From positions 30,024,033 through 30,088,032 of the forward strand of contig JAJKFL010000014.1 of assembly GCA_021186555.1 (NCBI GenBank): a DNA stretch of 64,000 bases, read 5' to 3'. Made by a program: the position numbers and the translations under genes. The first letter of the stretch is position 1. Every line of letters begins with the position of its first letter. Positions 12,289 to 24,900 of this stretch are shown here, one piece after another. Below the pieces are notes generated by a model that searched no databases, had not been told where the DNA came from, and saw only the letters and a program-made list of their open reading frames with translations. The DNA comes from Reticulitermes speratus. Taxonomy: Eukaryota; Arthropoda; Insecta; Blattodea; Rhinotermitidae.

Positions 12289-13156
12289 CCGTATATTCTC
12301 GAATCTAATGCGCACCCTTTTTACAGTTTTAGAGGGCTAAAAAATCAGATGCGTATTAGATTCGCGGTCTAGAGCTGGATTTTGGAAAAATGATTGAGCT
12401 GCTGTACGTGCCGTAAGAACAATACAATACAATAATCTATTATTTTATTATTTATTATTATAATTTATTATTCATCACACTCGCCGTCATCACTCATAAC
12501 TGAATCGTTATCCGTGCTCTCCACCCAGTCACTATCTTTATCTTCAACATCGTCCTCCCATACAACGTCATCTTCGGTTCCGTCCAAAGCATTGCTTATG
12601 CAACACTTCTTGAAAGATCTGACGATAATGCTCTCCGGGATGGCTTTCCATGCAGCCGACACCCACCGCGCCACTTCTGAAGGAGCTGCGTCACACCCGC
12701 TGATCGCTGCCTTGTGTTTCCGCCATAGTCGAACGTTGCTTTCATTAACTCCAAAAATTGCAGCGGCTTTGCGGTTTCCATTCTCCTCTGCGCACCGAAT
12801 AACTTCACGTTTGAACTTCGCCGTATATGAGAGTCGTTTAGATTTCAGGTGTCCCTCTTCCATAACTACGGTACACGACAAATTGGAACAAGCACCTCCC
12901 ACGTTTCAACAACTAAAGCTCAGCTGGCTTCAGACGAGATTGCGCACGTCTGTTGAGAAAGGCCCTGCCTCTATCGGTATGACTCATCGGCCACAGGCGT
13001 AGCGTCGGATTTTAACGCATTGGTAACATCCTATATTATTCAATCAGTCGCCCCGTGGGCAAGGGGTGGTTGAAGGAAAGGTGCGCCGCGAACTAACTTT
13101 TTTTCGTTTAAGAAGTCGCCAAAAACTGGGTGCGTATTAGATTCGAGAATATACGG
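12289..13156 (-). mobile_element. Tigger/pogo deletion derivative B (868 bp)
   Basis: Same family as the element at 10559-11460. Ends are CCGTATATTCTCGAATCTAA with its complement, flanked by TA at 12287-12288 and 13157-13158. It sits inside R1 copy 2. It has a different internal deletion from derivative A and contains an open frame on the minus strand. Confidence 0.9.
12468..12902 (-). CDS. Tigger-derived HTH plus acidic C-terminal tail protein, catalytic core deleted
   Basis: A single open frame of 144 codons; the functional start may be the methionine of MEEGHLKSKRLSYTAKFKRE. Residues about 14-69 are the pogo-type N-terminal helix-turn-helix. The chain then joins directly to the transposase C terminus (WVSAAWKAIPESIIVRSFKK, then SNALDGTEDDVVWE) and ends in a very acidic tail, MSDDGECDE. 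The CENPB HTH and the DDE nuclease domain are gone, so it cannot transpose. If expressed, it could bind element ends and compete with an active transposase, but no expression evidence is visible. The antisense frame at 12514-13002 is a shadow. Confidence 0.7.
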   Translation of the reverse strand: MGGACSNLSCTVVMEEGHLKSKRLSYTAKFKREVIRCAEENGNRKAAAIFGVNESNVRLWRKHKAAISGCDAAPSEVARWVSAAWKAIPESIIVRSFKKCCISNALDGTEDDVVWEDDVEDKDSDWVESTDNDSVMSDDGECDE

Positions 13157-13255
13157 TATGTAGCACTCATTGCTTTTCTATGGCAATGATGGTTATGGGA
13201 ACATGCCTCAATGTTACATTTATACTTGCATTGCCTCTCTTGTATAAAACTAAAC
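13157..13255 (+). repeat. interspersed repeat family R1, copy 2 (right part)
   Basis: Continues the R1 copy interrupted by the Tigger insertion. CATTGCTTTTCTATGGCAAT and CATGCCTCAATGTTACATTT match the end of copy 1 (about 2065-2150). Confidence 0.6.
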
Positions 13256-13424
13256 CACATGGGTATATCTGTGGAATTTATGAACTGAAGAGAAGTTAAT
13301 ACAACAAACACCATCAGTACTATACTAGGAAGATTATATTTTGTGTCAAGCTGTTCTTCAAGTCCAGCTCTACGTGGGTGTGAACCTTGGTGTCGAAACT
13401 CCACACCTTTTCTGGAATCCAAGG

Positions 13425-13557
13425 ATTCACAATTGCCCACAACTGTGCACTGTGATAAACCAGATTAATCCACCCCATATCTCCACAACCTATTTCTTGA
13501 AGACCCACTTCAGTATCATCTTCCCATCTATGCCTAGTTTATCGGGTTTCTAGATTA
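13425..13557 (-). mobile_element. LINE 3'-terminal fragment (GRPRRRW-type tail), copy 1
   Basis: The minus-strand frames read RHRWEDDTEVGLQEIGCGDM, then GWINLVYHSAQLWAIVN. This is the decayed C-terminal tail of an LINE-encoded protein, usually WEDNIKMDLKEIGW...DWIxLAQDRDxWRALVN. Four more fragments of the family lie at about 36285, 53500, 59205 and 62815. Confidence 0.6.
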
Positions 13558-15799
13558 AAATCTCGTGCGCTACTCATTACACATGCATGCTTTGTGGAAC
13601 TTCCATCTTTTTCCTTCTTACCTCCAAATATTCCAAGTTCATGTTTCACAGTAGGCTAGGAAATTTCTTCTCCAACTGACAGCAACTATCAGATTCTAAG
13701 GGAGGCTGTTTCATAGAGTTAATTACATTCATCTTAAGTAAATCTCAAAAATTAAAAAAAAGAGGGGGTGCTGCTGCTGATTTTCTTTACTTAGATCCTC
13801 AGAAACAATTTCCATCCTTTAAACTATATAAAACAACACTGTAAATTGCAGACATATTCATAAACTGCCTCTGTCCCCAGCTGACACTGAAATTTATCAA
13901 CAGCTTACAGAAAACTAAAAACAAATTTGCTTCAAGCACAGAAATGTATAAAATAAATTTAAGCATAATGTAACAACACATATGTTTGCTATCCTGTTTA
14001 ATTACCATGAAAGCCTAAACACTTATGGAGAAAGTTTACTGGAGAGCAGTTATGTGCAATTCAATAGTTTCTACTCTTAACAAACATTTAGCACACAAAC
14101 ACACTTTCATCTCCATGTAAAGTGTCTGCTAATAAATGTTAGAATCAAATTTTTTATTAAAACCTGTTGTGTGGTTCTCGATCCCTTACATGCAATTTTG
14201 AAGACAAACACAATATTTTTGCAGCTTTTGTTGTGAATCCACTAAGAATTATTGTAGCTTGGTGACAGTTTTTGAGATAGTGAAGGAAGCTTCAACAGAA
14301 GCCATATGCAATATGAACAGAACCACAATTTAAAAATTTGATATTGAACCAAGAGATGGCAATCAGCATAACAGGTTTCATTATTATGTCTCTCCTCTTG
14401 GTTACATTTTCAAATTTCTCACTGATGCTAATATGGGAGTGCAATACCATAGTATCCTGCTTATACCTAGACTGTGTAATCAAATATCATAGTCTAGTGT
14501 TAAATACTTCTGACTCAATATTCCGGACAAGTTTGATTTGGCCCCACATCTGACATTCCTCCAGCGTGTGTGGTTTTCCTCCAATTCTCCAAGAAATTGA
14601 TGTGGCAATAAACTAGAGGGCAACAGTTTCTTCCTATGTTCTTCCAAATTAATCATTCACAATCATACTCCTATTAACACTATATAATCTATGCAGCTGT
14701 GAGTTATGTTAAATAAATAAATAAAATAAAGAAGTCTTATTTGTTAATGTTAAAATGCCTTCATGTTTTTGACATAATGGAGTACCAACATGCAAGTCCC
14801 ATATGAAGCAATTCCTAGCTAGCAATTACACACTGGAACTGACAGTGAAGATTAGGAAATAATTTTCTTTAACGTAATTTAGCACCATGAACAAAAGAAA
14901 TCACTTACTGTCAAAACCAGTGATTTTTATGCAACATCTGGTGCTGGCAATATACAGACAAGGGAAGTATTCGTTCCTTTCAACACACCAATTCTAACTT
15001 GGCAAGAGAATCCCAGTGGTGACTGATCTTAACTCTTGCACTACAACTTTCATATGTGTCGCAGGAACCTGTATCACACATGGGTCAAATATGTGAATTT
15101 CATATTACTAACAGCAATATTTCCACTCTTGAATTTGGTACTAGATAAGGGGATGCATGGTCATTCTCATGCTCCCTTTACCCTTGAGAAAAAGCTGCCA
15201 GTACCCACTGATCAGGAGGCTGGGTAGGATCCAGAAACTACCTCAGTAGGAAATTTATGAACACACCACAAACATATCATGCAGCCCTTTAGTAAAAAGT
15301 GTAACTTCATGTATTCAGATCCATGTAGTTTGTTTACCTTACCATGTTTACATTCCAAGATTATTGAAAGTAGAGTCTTCATCTCTCAATAGACCTTTCA
15401 CAACTTTTTCAATCTGAAACTATATGAATACGGACGACCTAACATGCAAATCAACCCATGTACCATGTTCAACTTTATTCCTTCCAATTTTCATGAAATC
15501 CGACAAGCCCTAACATGTTATAGAATACTTTTAGGGTTTCAAGTAACTCCTTTACAGAACTACACAACTGTCTTCTACCCATCATGACTTGATCATGGAC
15601 ACAACAGTTACCAAACTAGTTCTTTTTGTGAAACTTAGCAAAACACTATGTCACTAAAAGAAAAAAATATAACATTTATGACAGTAAAATAGAAAATTAT
15701 GTGGGAACTGTACATATATTATGGGTTGACATCTCATGAATCAACTGAACATGTGAAATATGCACTAATATCAATAACATTTTCCCCAGCTAGCAGCGG

Positions 15800-15935
15800 C
15801 ATCAGGTGGTTAAGTGGTGAGTAAACCCATGTTTTGAGAACCATCTCTGTCATCATCACCAGAGAACTGTTCCCAGATGACAAGGACACAGATGGTTCTC
15901 GGACATTGGTTTACTAGCCATTTAACCACCTGATG
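15800..15935. repeat. fold-back repeat, about 45-bp arms
   Basis: The left arm begins CATCAGGTGGTTAAGTGGTG and the right arm ends with its near-complement (TTTAACCACCTGATG). Matching GAGAACCATC / GATGGTTCTC blocks sit nearer the loop. It resembles a small MITE; no target duplication was identified. Confidence 0.75.
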
Positions 15936-18579
15936 TGGTCGCTGCGAAAGCTTCAAATTATATATGTACTAATATATTTATATACTCAAAACTTTCAAAT
16001 TCTCACACAGAGTTCCATCTTCAATAATCAGAGATGTCAAAGTGATGAATTTTAGCAGAATCTACAAAATGAACATTAACTTTTAGGAAGACTCCGAAAT
16101 GGAACCTGGAAACAGCACACCAGCATTCTGCATAATGTGCACATCAGTGATGTAGTCATACCAATTCAAAATATGGTGTTCTATAGTCTGCATTCACAGA
16201 TGCTAAAAAGACATACAAAAATGCTCCAGTAGTTCATGCACTGCAAGATCAATGAACATATACATTTCAACAAAAAGTGGCAGGCTTAAGGGTTGTGATT
16301 TGACATGGAATGACCCTCTACTCAATATCTTTTTCCTGGCATAAATAATGCAGTCTTGAGGGAGAAAAAAAAAATAAACCCAAAATTGAAATAAATTTAT
16401 TACTCGTTTTGAATATCCCTAGTGCTATACAGAAAGTACTTAAAAAACTAATATCTTGTTTTATGCATTATTTTGCACTTTCAGTTCAAATATGCTGCTT
16501 TACAGAATATCCAAATTTGAGTACTCCCTATTAAATTCAAAATAGTACAAATGGCCATGTAAGGAATACCAACTTATTTTAAATGTTACGAGTTGGGATT
16601 CAATTATTTTTGTATGACTACATAATACTTACTACATCCCATACCAGAAAAAATAAGACTTTTTTCCTACTTATTAAGAAGTAGACCAAAATTTCCAATA
16701 ACTATTTTTAATATTACTTAGTACTTATTAACTTTCAAGCTGATATAAAAAATTAGCTTTATGTTAACAACATTTTTCTTATAACAGGAACAAGAGAAGT
16801 ATGAGTGGTTGATGTAATCATTTTCCCAGCAGAGGAAAAGCATCTTACTAGCTTCAACACAACTTAATCTCCATTCACTAACTTCTTACTCTTCCTCTTT
16901 AAAAGGCAACTTGGTTACAAATGTATATTTATAGACATTTCTCTACCAGTGGCATATGCACTGAATCATCAACTCCTGCACAATCAACAAATGAGAGCCT
17001 ATTACTTTGCTTGCTGATGTTAAAAAATGGAAATTGCAGCGAAAAAAAAAGGACTTGTACTTGCGCACCAGTGATGTAGAACTATGTACAATACAAATCT
17101 TAAGGCACCAATTAAGTATAATATTAATGGCATCAGTGACAGTGAAGAAATGAAGTTTTGGAAGAATTATGTAAAATGGCACTGCTTGTAAGCTGATCCC
17201 TTGATTTTCAGCCATCCAAAAAATTCAAGTATTCAATGTGATATGTGTAAAGCAGACAACAGTTTACATACAATAATTAAGGTTATATGTAAGAAGTTTA
17301 AAAATTAGTTCAGCAAAGTACAATTTCAAAGCTTTATCATTCCAACAAACAACAATGCAAACAGCACAATACAGAACTTTGTGCTACTGACACTGGATTA
17401 ACACAGTCTCCAAACAGCTCTACGCTTTATCAAAATTGTAAAATAACTTTTGAATCTGGAAGAATGAAGTGGAATGCTACAGCAGAGTGAAGACAAAACA
17501 AAAACTTACATTTAGAACATGAAAATGAGTATGTTTAAATGAAGTAATCACTATTACACAACTGCAGTCCAAGAGAACTTGCTGATATTGAATTCTGTAT
17601 ATTTTTAAATGAACATAACCTCTCCATTTCTCAACTTCATATAAATTATTACTTATAACTGGCAAAAGACATGACTTACCAAGTTATTTGGCATAAACAA
17701 ATAGCCTAAAAATGAATGCACAAGATGTCATGACCCAGATTTGATACAAATGAATGTAAATTCATTGAACTTGTATGACATATCTGTTCAAATAACATGC
17801 AAAGATTTGTTAACAAATTTTCACTGAAAAGAAGACCACTTTTAATGTTAAAAACTGTAAAGCTTTTATCAGACTTGATGGCTATAAAGCATTTTGATTA
17901 TTATTGGAACCAGCAATTGATCAGAAAAATTATTGCATTGCAAGAAGTCTTCAAACATTTAGTGTGATCAGACAACCTGTACTTTCATTAACAATATTAT
18001 CAATTTATCTCTAAAAACAGTCTTCCATAACATTGTTACTTTTCTCATTCTGCAAACAGAGCCAAATGCCAAACGTACCAAGGCAACACAATCTGTAATA
18101 GAAGATGTCCACCTCACTCAAATGTTCACTGAAAAGTGCATGGTACACCGTGGCCACAATCCTCACGAACCAGTTACCTTAGGCCGGTTGATTGCTGAAT
18201 AGTAAGTAGGTTGTCAAGTCAACATGACTTGCTGCAGAAAATGAAACTGGTTCTCCACAAGAACATTTCTAACGCATGGCAACTGTTGCAACATGATTAG
18301 GAAGCCCTGGGTGGCCAGCTTAACAGCAATCCTGCTCAAACATCATTCCTATCACTGTGTAATAAATACAGCCAGCAACTGCCCACAAAAATATACGAAA
18401 GTATTTACAGTTCTTTTTTTCATGAATGACTATTAGGAAGCCCAGGCCAAAGAGCATACAGTAACCACCCTCATGTGAATTCTCATCATAATTACCATGC
18501 ACACATGTGGAGAAAATATTGAATCAATTTCTTACTAACATATTATCAGCAGCATCTATCTCACCGACACAAATTAAAT

Positions 18580-18585
18580 TTTATT
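18580..18585 (-). promoter_or_regulatory. candidate moesin poly(A) signal
   Basis: AATAAA on the minus strand about 155 bases after the moesin stop codon. It is the first canonical hexamer downstream, but AT-rich DNA gives many by chance and longer 3' UTRs are possible. Confidence 0.35.
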
Positions 18586-18739
18586 GATCTGTTACATCAG
18601 AAGTGATGATAAAGTAACATATCAATAAAATTTTAAGTACTCTGAGCATGTGCTTGTGTTGATGTTGCAATCAGTGCCTGAGGCTTGGCTCCACTCACAC
18701 TGCAAACAGCTGATGAATGAAACATGCCCTTCCAACTGT

Positions 18740-18904
18740 CTACATGTTTTCAAACTGATCTACACGACGCTTGGTATTGCCTTTACGGATTTCACGCAAG
18801 GTCTTGTACTTGTCACGACCCTGGCGTACATTCTCCCTGTGAATCTTGTCCATTGCTGTCTCCTTTGTTTCATCACGAGACTGGGCCAAGTCTTGCTTCA
18901 GAGC
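18740..18904 (-). CDS. Moe: moesin last coding exon (C-ERMAD, actin binding)
   Basis: 54 codons and stop: [54 protein letters not shown]. It contains the phosphorylatable threonine (KYKTLR) and the terminal actin-binding peptide. The acceptor is TTTCAG at 18905-18906. Confidence 0.97.
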   Translation of the reverse strand, partial: ALKQDLAQSRDETKETAMDKIHRENVRQGRDKYKTLREIRKGNTKRRVDQFENM

Positions 18905-21900
18905 CTGAAATTTTAAACACAAATGAAATTCAGAGTTTTAACATGACATATGACATTACTTTGGAATCCAACTTTTCTAAAAGAGAAACACTCATTTTCA
19001 AAAATAAGAAAAATTAATCAGTGTATAACTTAAACTGTTCAGTTTCTGTTCTTGTGACTTTGAAACAGTGGCAGCAGATAAACCTACAAAAGGGAAGAAA
19101 CACAACCAAGTCTAATGGTGCAAGAATTATGCCACCAAAGATTAGTCTTCTGGAATGTGATGCCATGTGGTGTGAAAGAAACTTAAAAGGTGTTTAAAAT
19201 GAATTTAATGTCTCCATCTTCAGGGCAGATGATGGAGACAGCAATACTGACAGCTGCTGTGAGAATCTCAGACCCGCATAACTATGCCACATTTATTTTA
19301 TATTCATTCACAGTCATTATGGTACAGAGAAATGAGAAACACTGCAACTCGGCACACACAAAGCCTCAAACAGCTCTGTTGCCATATTCCACAATTCACG
19401 CTGTAACACTGAACAATTTTTTTGGTTAAAAAATATTATGCCTAATGTTAAGGCCATTTTGAAAAAAATTCCCTACTGTATACACTTTCATTCAGAAGGG
19501 GGTAAAACATGATAAAATTCCAGCCTTATTTGGTGTAACATCAAAAACATGAGGGGCTGAGGCACTTATGTCAAATTCAGGTTTCACCACTACTTAAGAA
19601 GTTTTCTTACACACATACACCAACATACAACAGCAATCAAACACAATCACAAAAGCAAACACACAAAACTCTATTCACTGTACGATGATGTCTTTGAGAA
19701 TTATGATGAATAGTGAGTGATCTGTAAAAAAGGGAGAAAACACTAGCAGTATAACAAATGTAATTTCGTTTGAGGGATTCAGATAAACTACAATGCCAAG
19801 ACAGAATGGCCCGTTCTCCTCTTGGAACACAATTTGGATGCACTGCTGCTGAATTAATCTGCTCAGTGTCCACAGTACTTAAACATGAAGTATGCTGCAT
19901 TATTTATGAGGTGCATCACACATAACTTACACACCATAATTCAAAAGCGAAATGTTATATGCTCAACTTTAGTAATTACTTTCCCTGTTCAAGTTAGGAC
20001 AAGGGATGTAAACAAAGGCTATTATACAAATGTTTACCCAAGACTTACAAATACCTATTGCTATATGAACATGTAATACATCAGAAACAGATGAACTCAA
20101 CTCCATGGCATTGAGTAATCTGGCTCAGTGGTACAGCTTAATTTACAAGGTATACTGTTCTGAGTTTCATCCGAAAGATTGGAAATCCAGAGTTTTCAGT
20201 GTTTTCTACAGCCCAAAAAGAAAATAAAGGAAGGTTTCAAACACTACCACTTGCTGCTGCTTATGTCTCTGCATGTGACAAACATATACATATGCTATGT
20301 ATATTTCTTGTATGCACTCGTAACTACAGGTAATATTTTGCTGTCGAGTCGAGATGGCCTGGGGAAACGTTCTGACCCCATTTTCAAATTCAGAGATGAA
20401 TTTTACTGTTATTTAACTGAGGAAAGGCACAGTGCTGCACATGTTTACTGACGGTGATTTCAACATGCACTTGGCATATTTAAATAAAGTATCTTATAAC
20501 CTGAATATTCAACCTCATTGCAAGGTGTTGACATTCTTCAGCTCAATGACAAATTAAAATTGCTTTATGGGGAAAGCTGAACTATGGCAGAGTAAAATTG
20601 AATATGCAAGCTCAGACACGTTTCCTAATTTAAAACATACTGTGAGCATTAATATAAGAATTAGTTAAGATGTGACAATCTGTATTTTAAGTCACATTTC
20701 TTCTCTGGAATTTCACTTTTAAGAACCATTTCTCACATGCAGAAGCAGAAACACTTGGCTGGATTAGGAATCCATTTGCTGTTAATGTGATAGTTGGTAC
20801 ATTCATTACTACTGATGACGAATTCTGCTATGTCTCTTCTGACACTTCTTTGAAAATAAAATTCCCAACAGTCTCTCCCTGAATTCTGGATCAAGGTACA
20901 AAATGGGTAGAAAGAACTGAGCAAGTAGGCTACAAGCATACCGATTCCATTTGCAACAACTTATTTGTGCAAAGCTGGGTTTTCAGCAGTTGCTGCTATA
21001 AACAGCAAATTTTGATTAAAAGTGAATGTGGAATCAGAAACGACAGCAGCTGTGTTGAAAATGAAACCCAGATTTCAGGGGCCATGTACAAATAAGCAAG
21101 CTCATCCTTTCCACTAAAAAATATGGTTCTGAATCTGACTGTTCTTTATTTCACTCCAAAGAAAAGGGTTCTACTCCATATACTTGTATGGTTGTATTGT
21201 TTTATTCGGTAAGTAGACTATAATGTATTAAAAGTAAGGAGTATAGTCATTTCTTGCCCAAACCTAACACCAATGAAACAGTTCTGAAGTGTGTGGCGCA
21301 CAGATTAATTTATCATTTAGGCAGGATCACGGTATCACAATGGCAATGCTACAGAATCCGGATTCTAAATATACTAAAAACCTTTGACAGTTGCTGGTTA
21401 ATTCTGTTACCCTCTGCATATCAAGAGGTTTTGAACTTTCAAGTTTTCTGATATTTTAAACTGCTTACATTTTTTCATACCCTGTCCCTACAATAAAAAA
21501 TAAACTCCCACAAACATTGAGTTGAAACAACAGACCAATCACACATCCCATATACTGATGAATAAATTGTAAGAAATTCATTCAGTCCTGTTGTGTGTTA
21601 TTTTCATTACCAGACCCACACTCAAAGCTAAACCTAATATTTTCATGCATAATTCTCATGGTGAAGTTTTTTTTTATCAACTGAGGATTTACCTTGAGCT
21701 GGTCATGAAGACGTTCACTGCGTTCAGCTAATGTTCGTCGTTCTTCAATGGGGTCAACAATATTGTCATCTGTTGCTAAGTCCCGGCTTACATCACCATT
21801 CACCAGCTCATCATCCTCATCATGTTCATTTTCTTGAACATGGTGATGTTGTGGTGTTGTAGTGGCAGCAAGAAGAGCCTGCTTTACTTCATCTTGCTTT

Positions 21901-24900
21901 CGTCTTGCTTCTTCAACCTCGTCCTGTCATTATACAAGCCACAGTTAAAACTTGTAATGCCAGTCAGGGAACATATCATCACATAATGAAAGACAGCTCT
22001 TCCCAACTACAGACTTTTCACACTAGAACAAAATTACCTCTTGCAAGGTTACCAACAGCAGGCATATTACTAAGCATCCTCAGCAATGGATTACAGGTAC
22101 TAAATAATAAAACAACATGCAAGATAATGCTTGGATTAGACAAGTTAAAATCTCCATCTGAAGATGACAAATGCGATGAAACACATAGAGAAGTCACATT
22201 TCATGTGAATGATGACCACTTACATGAATACAATGTATTAAGATTACACCACAGAAATGTTTCTTCTAGTTCAATGATAGAATTTATGACACAAACTGTT
22301 TTTTCAGAACAGATGTCTGCTGGAAAATACAAGTGGTGAAGTGACAAATTTGTATTGACTTTCTGCAACTTATGCATGTACTTAGAGCACAAGACATACA
22401 TGAATAAAAGGTAAATGCCCAGTGCAATGTCAATCATCATGTCTTACACAGCAATTTACTAATATGTTAACAGATACCTGGAGACGTCTTGTCTCTTCAT
22501 CCTTCTGTTCCACTTCCTGCTGAATTCTAACTACCTCTTCTTGTTTGGTTCTGATTTCTTCCTCCAACTTGGCTCGTTCAGCTGCTTCTAAGTTCTTACT
22601 CTCCTCCAAGCGCTCCATCATAGACTGCAATAATTATAAAATACTGAACTCCATTCACTTGCAATTAATGTGTATAGGTTGGATAAAGCTGTCCCACTGT
22701 GTAATTAGCTTTCATGCCATTAGACATATGGCAGGACTGCCTGCTTAACCCTCTGGAGAAAGGGCTGTGGTTCCTACAGCCTGTCTGGATGTCGTGGTGC
22801 AGACAAAAATCTGTCCCCATCCAGAATCATAGCGCGTTTCTCTGGTTGTCCAGCCCACAGCAGTCATTACACTGACAATCAAACAGTAGAGAAAGAATAT
22901 GGCATGCTCCCAGGCACAGTGTGTTAAGATGGCTAATACCTAATATCTCCTCCATGATGAACCATGTAATAATAAAAGTTCTCACTGAGGACAAAATGCT
23001 TGTGACAGCTGCCACTATCACTACATATGGGCCCTTGCTTTAGTACTGCTCCTTCTTGTCAACATTATCCACTGAAGTTCTGCCACCCAGGTGGGTTATC
23101 AGTTATCTTATAATAAACCCTTCTTCACTATCCTCTATCTTTCCACAACCACATCCTTTGAGTTCCCTATTCCCATCTCCCCCATCCTCACATATAAAAA
23201 CAATCACCATTCTTAAAACAATTTCTTGTGAACTGTTTTCAAGTCATCACACAAGTGATAAACTTGCTTGTGACATCCAGAAGTGCAAGCTCTGTAACAA
23301 GGGTGGCATTAACCATTATGTACTGTATATGCAGATCCAAGGACAGCTACGAGTCAACAACAACTAACATGACCTCTTTGCAGTCCAGTGACATTATGCA
23401 GTATGAGATGACATTTAAATTTAATGTTATAAACCAAGAAGGTTGGTGTTGTTACTCTGATTCCATCCAGCATGCATCAATTGTCCTAAAGATTAAAAAT
23501 CTGTTTTCTTGTCTGTCCACAATATTGACTACACAAACAAACAAACCAAAACAATGAGTTTGTTTTTACACTTCCAACAACCTTAATGACCTTTCCTAAA
23601 AGACATCTGAATGTATACTCATTTGCACAATAATAATACAATATTGTCAAACATTCTACACAAAACTGATCCATGGCAGACTCCTTGAAAGAATGGAAGC
23701 TCGACATGAGCATTCAATGCTTGTGACATGTATTAAAGAGTTTAAGGTAAGACATTTGTGGAGAAGGGCCCCGCAGCAGATGCTACGGATGCACTGCAGT
23801 CTTAAGGCTTCTTGTGCAACCCTGTGATGAAGATGAGTTAAAGATGATCAGTTTTTTCATTTTCCAAGTAATGGAGCACTGGTGGAATGAAACTGACAGA
23901 GGAAAACCGAAGTACTTGGGGAGAAACCTATCCCAGTGCCACTTTGTCCACCACAAATCCCACATGGACTGACCCGTAATGAAACCCAGGCCTCCGCGGT
24001 GAGAGGCCTGAGCCATGGCACGGCTGGTAGGACAGCTGAATGATAATTGCTTTATTATATACTTACAGACAAGGAAAATATTTCCCACTAATTACTTCAC
24101 TTCAATGCAGAATAATCACAAGCAACAGAAGAAGTGTTATTCTTTTTAATTCGTAATACAGAGACAGACCATATAGTACTCATTTATGCAGCTGTCCAAG
24201 TTTCCATACCTGCAATTCATTCTGTCGCATCTCCAGTTCTTCCTTGGCTGCTTGCAGCAGTTTGAGTTGCTCCTCAAGACGCCTGATCATGTCCTGAGCG
24301 TCAGCAAGGTCCTGCTGTCTCTTCTCCATTTCCTCTTGCATGGTGCGAAGCCGTTCCTCATATTCTTGTTGCTTCTTCTCTGCACGTTCTCTTGCTGCAA
24401 TCTCAAGCTGCAGCTTCTCTCTTAAATAGAAAAATAACTGCAATGTTTACCAGATACAAAGTTTTTCTATGTATAAAATTAGATTTCTGAAGTCCCACCA
24501 AAACTCCCATAAGAATAATGTTAAATTTTTCCTGCGCATGAAGGTCTTGTATCAAAGGCTTTCCCAATTTAGAAGTTCATTTGGCACCAGTGCCAACAAC
24601 AAATGACTTTGGACTCACATTTTTTTAGGTGGTCCATTAGGACTTGTTTCATGAAATTTCATTAGCAATGAACTAACTGCCCTGATTACATCAGTTATCT
24701 TTATAATCGATACTTTATGAGATAACTGTGTGGGATCAAAATATGCAAGTCAATCCAAAAAATGAAGCACATTTTTACAATCCCCTTATAAGAAGTTTTC
24801 CCCTTTAAGAAGCTTTTCTTTGTAACTGAAATGATGAAAAACTTATTATACAGGAATACCGTAATTTTTTATATCTTATCTCTTATCTTCCTTGGCAAAC

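Larger units (their letters stand above)
13560..18739. other. AT-rich noncoding sequence 3' of moesin
   Basis: No supported gene. It includes the moesin 3' UTR at its right end (left limit unknown), a TAAA-type simple repeat at 14709-14732 and a fold-back at 15800-15935. CpG is very scarce. Confidence 0.5.

Noticed and set aside
12514-13002. 162-codon plus-strand frame
   Set aside because: Antisense shadow of the Tigger-derived frame; no family resemblance.
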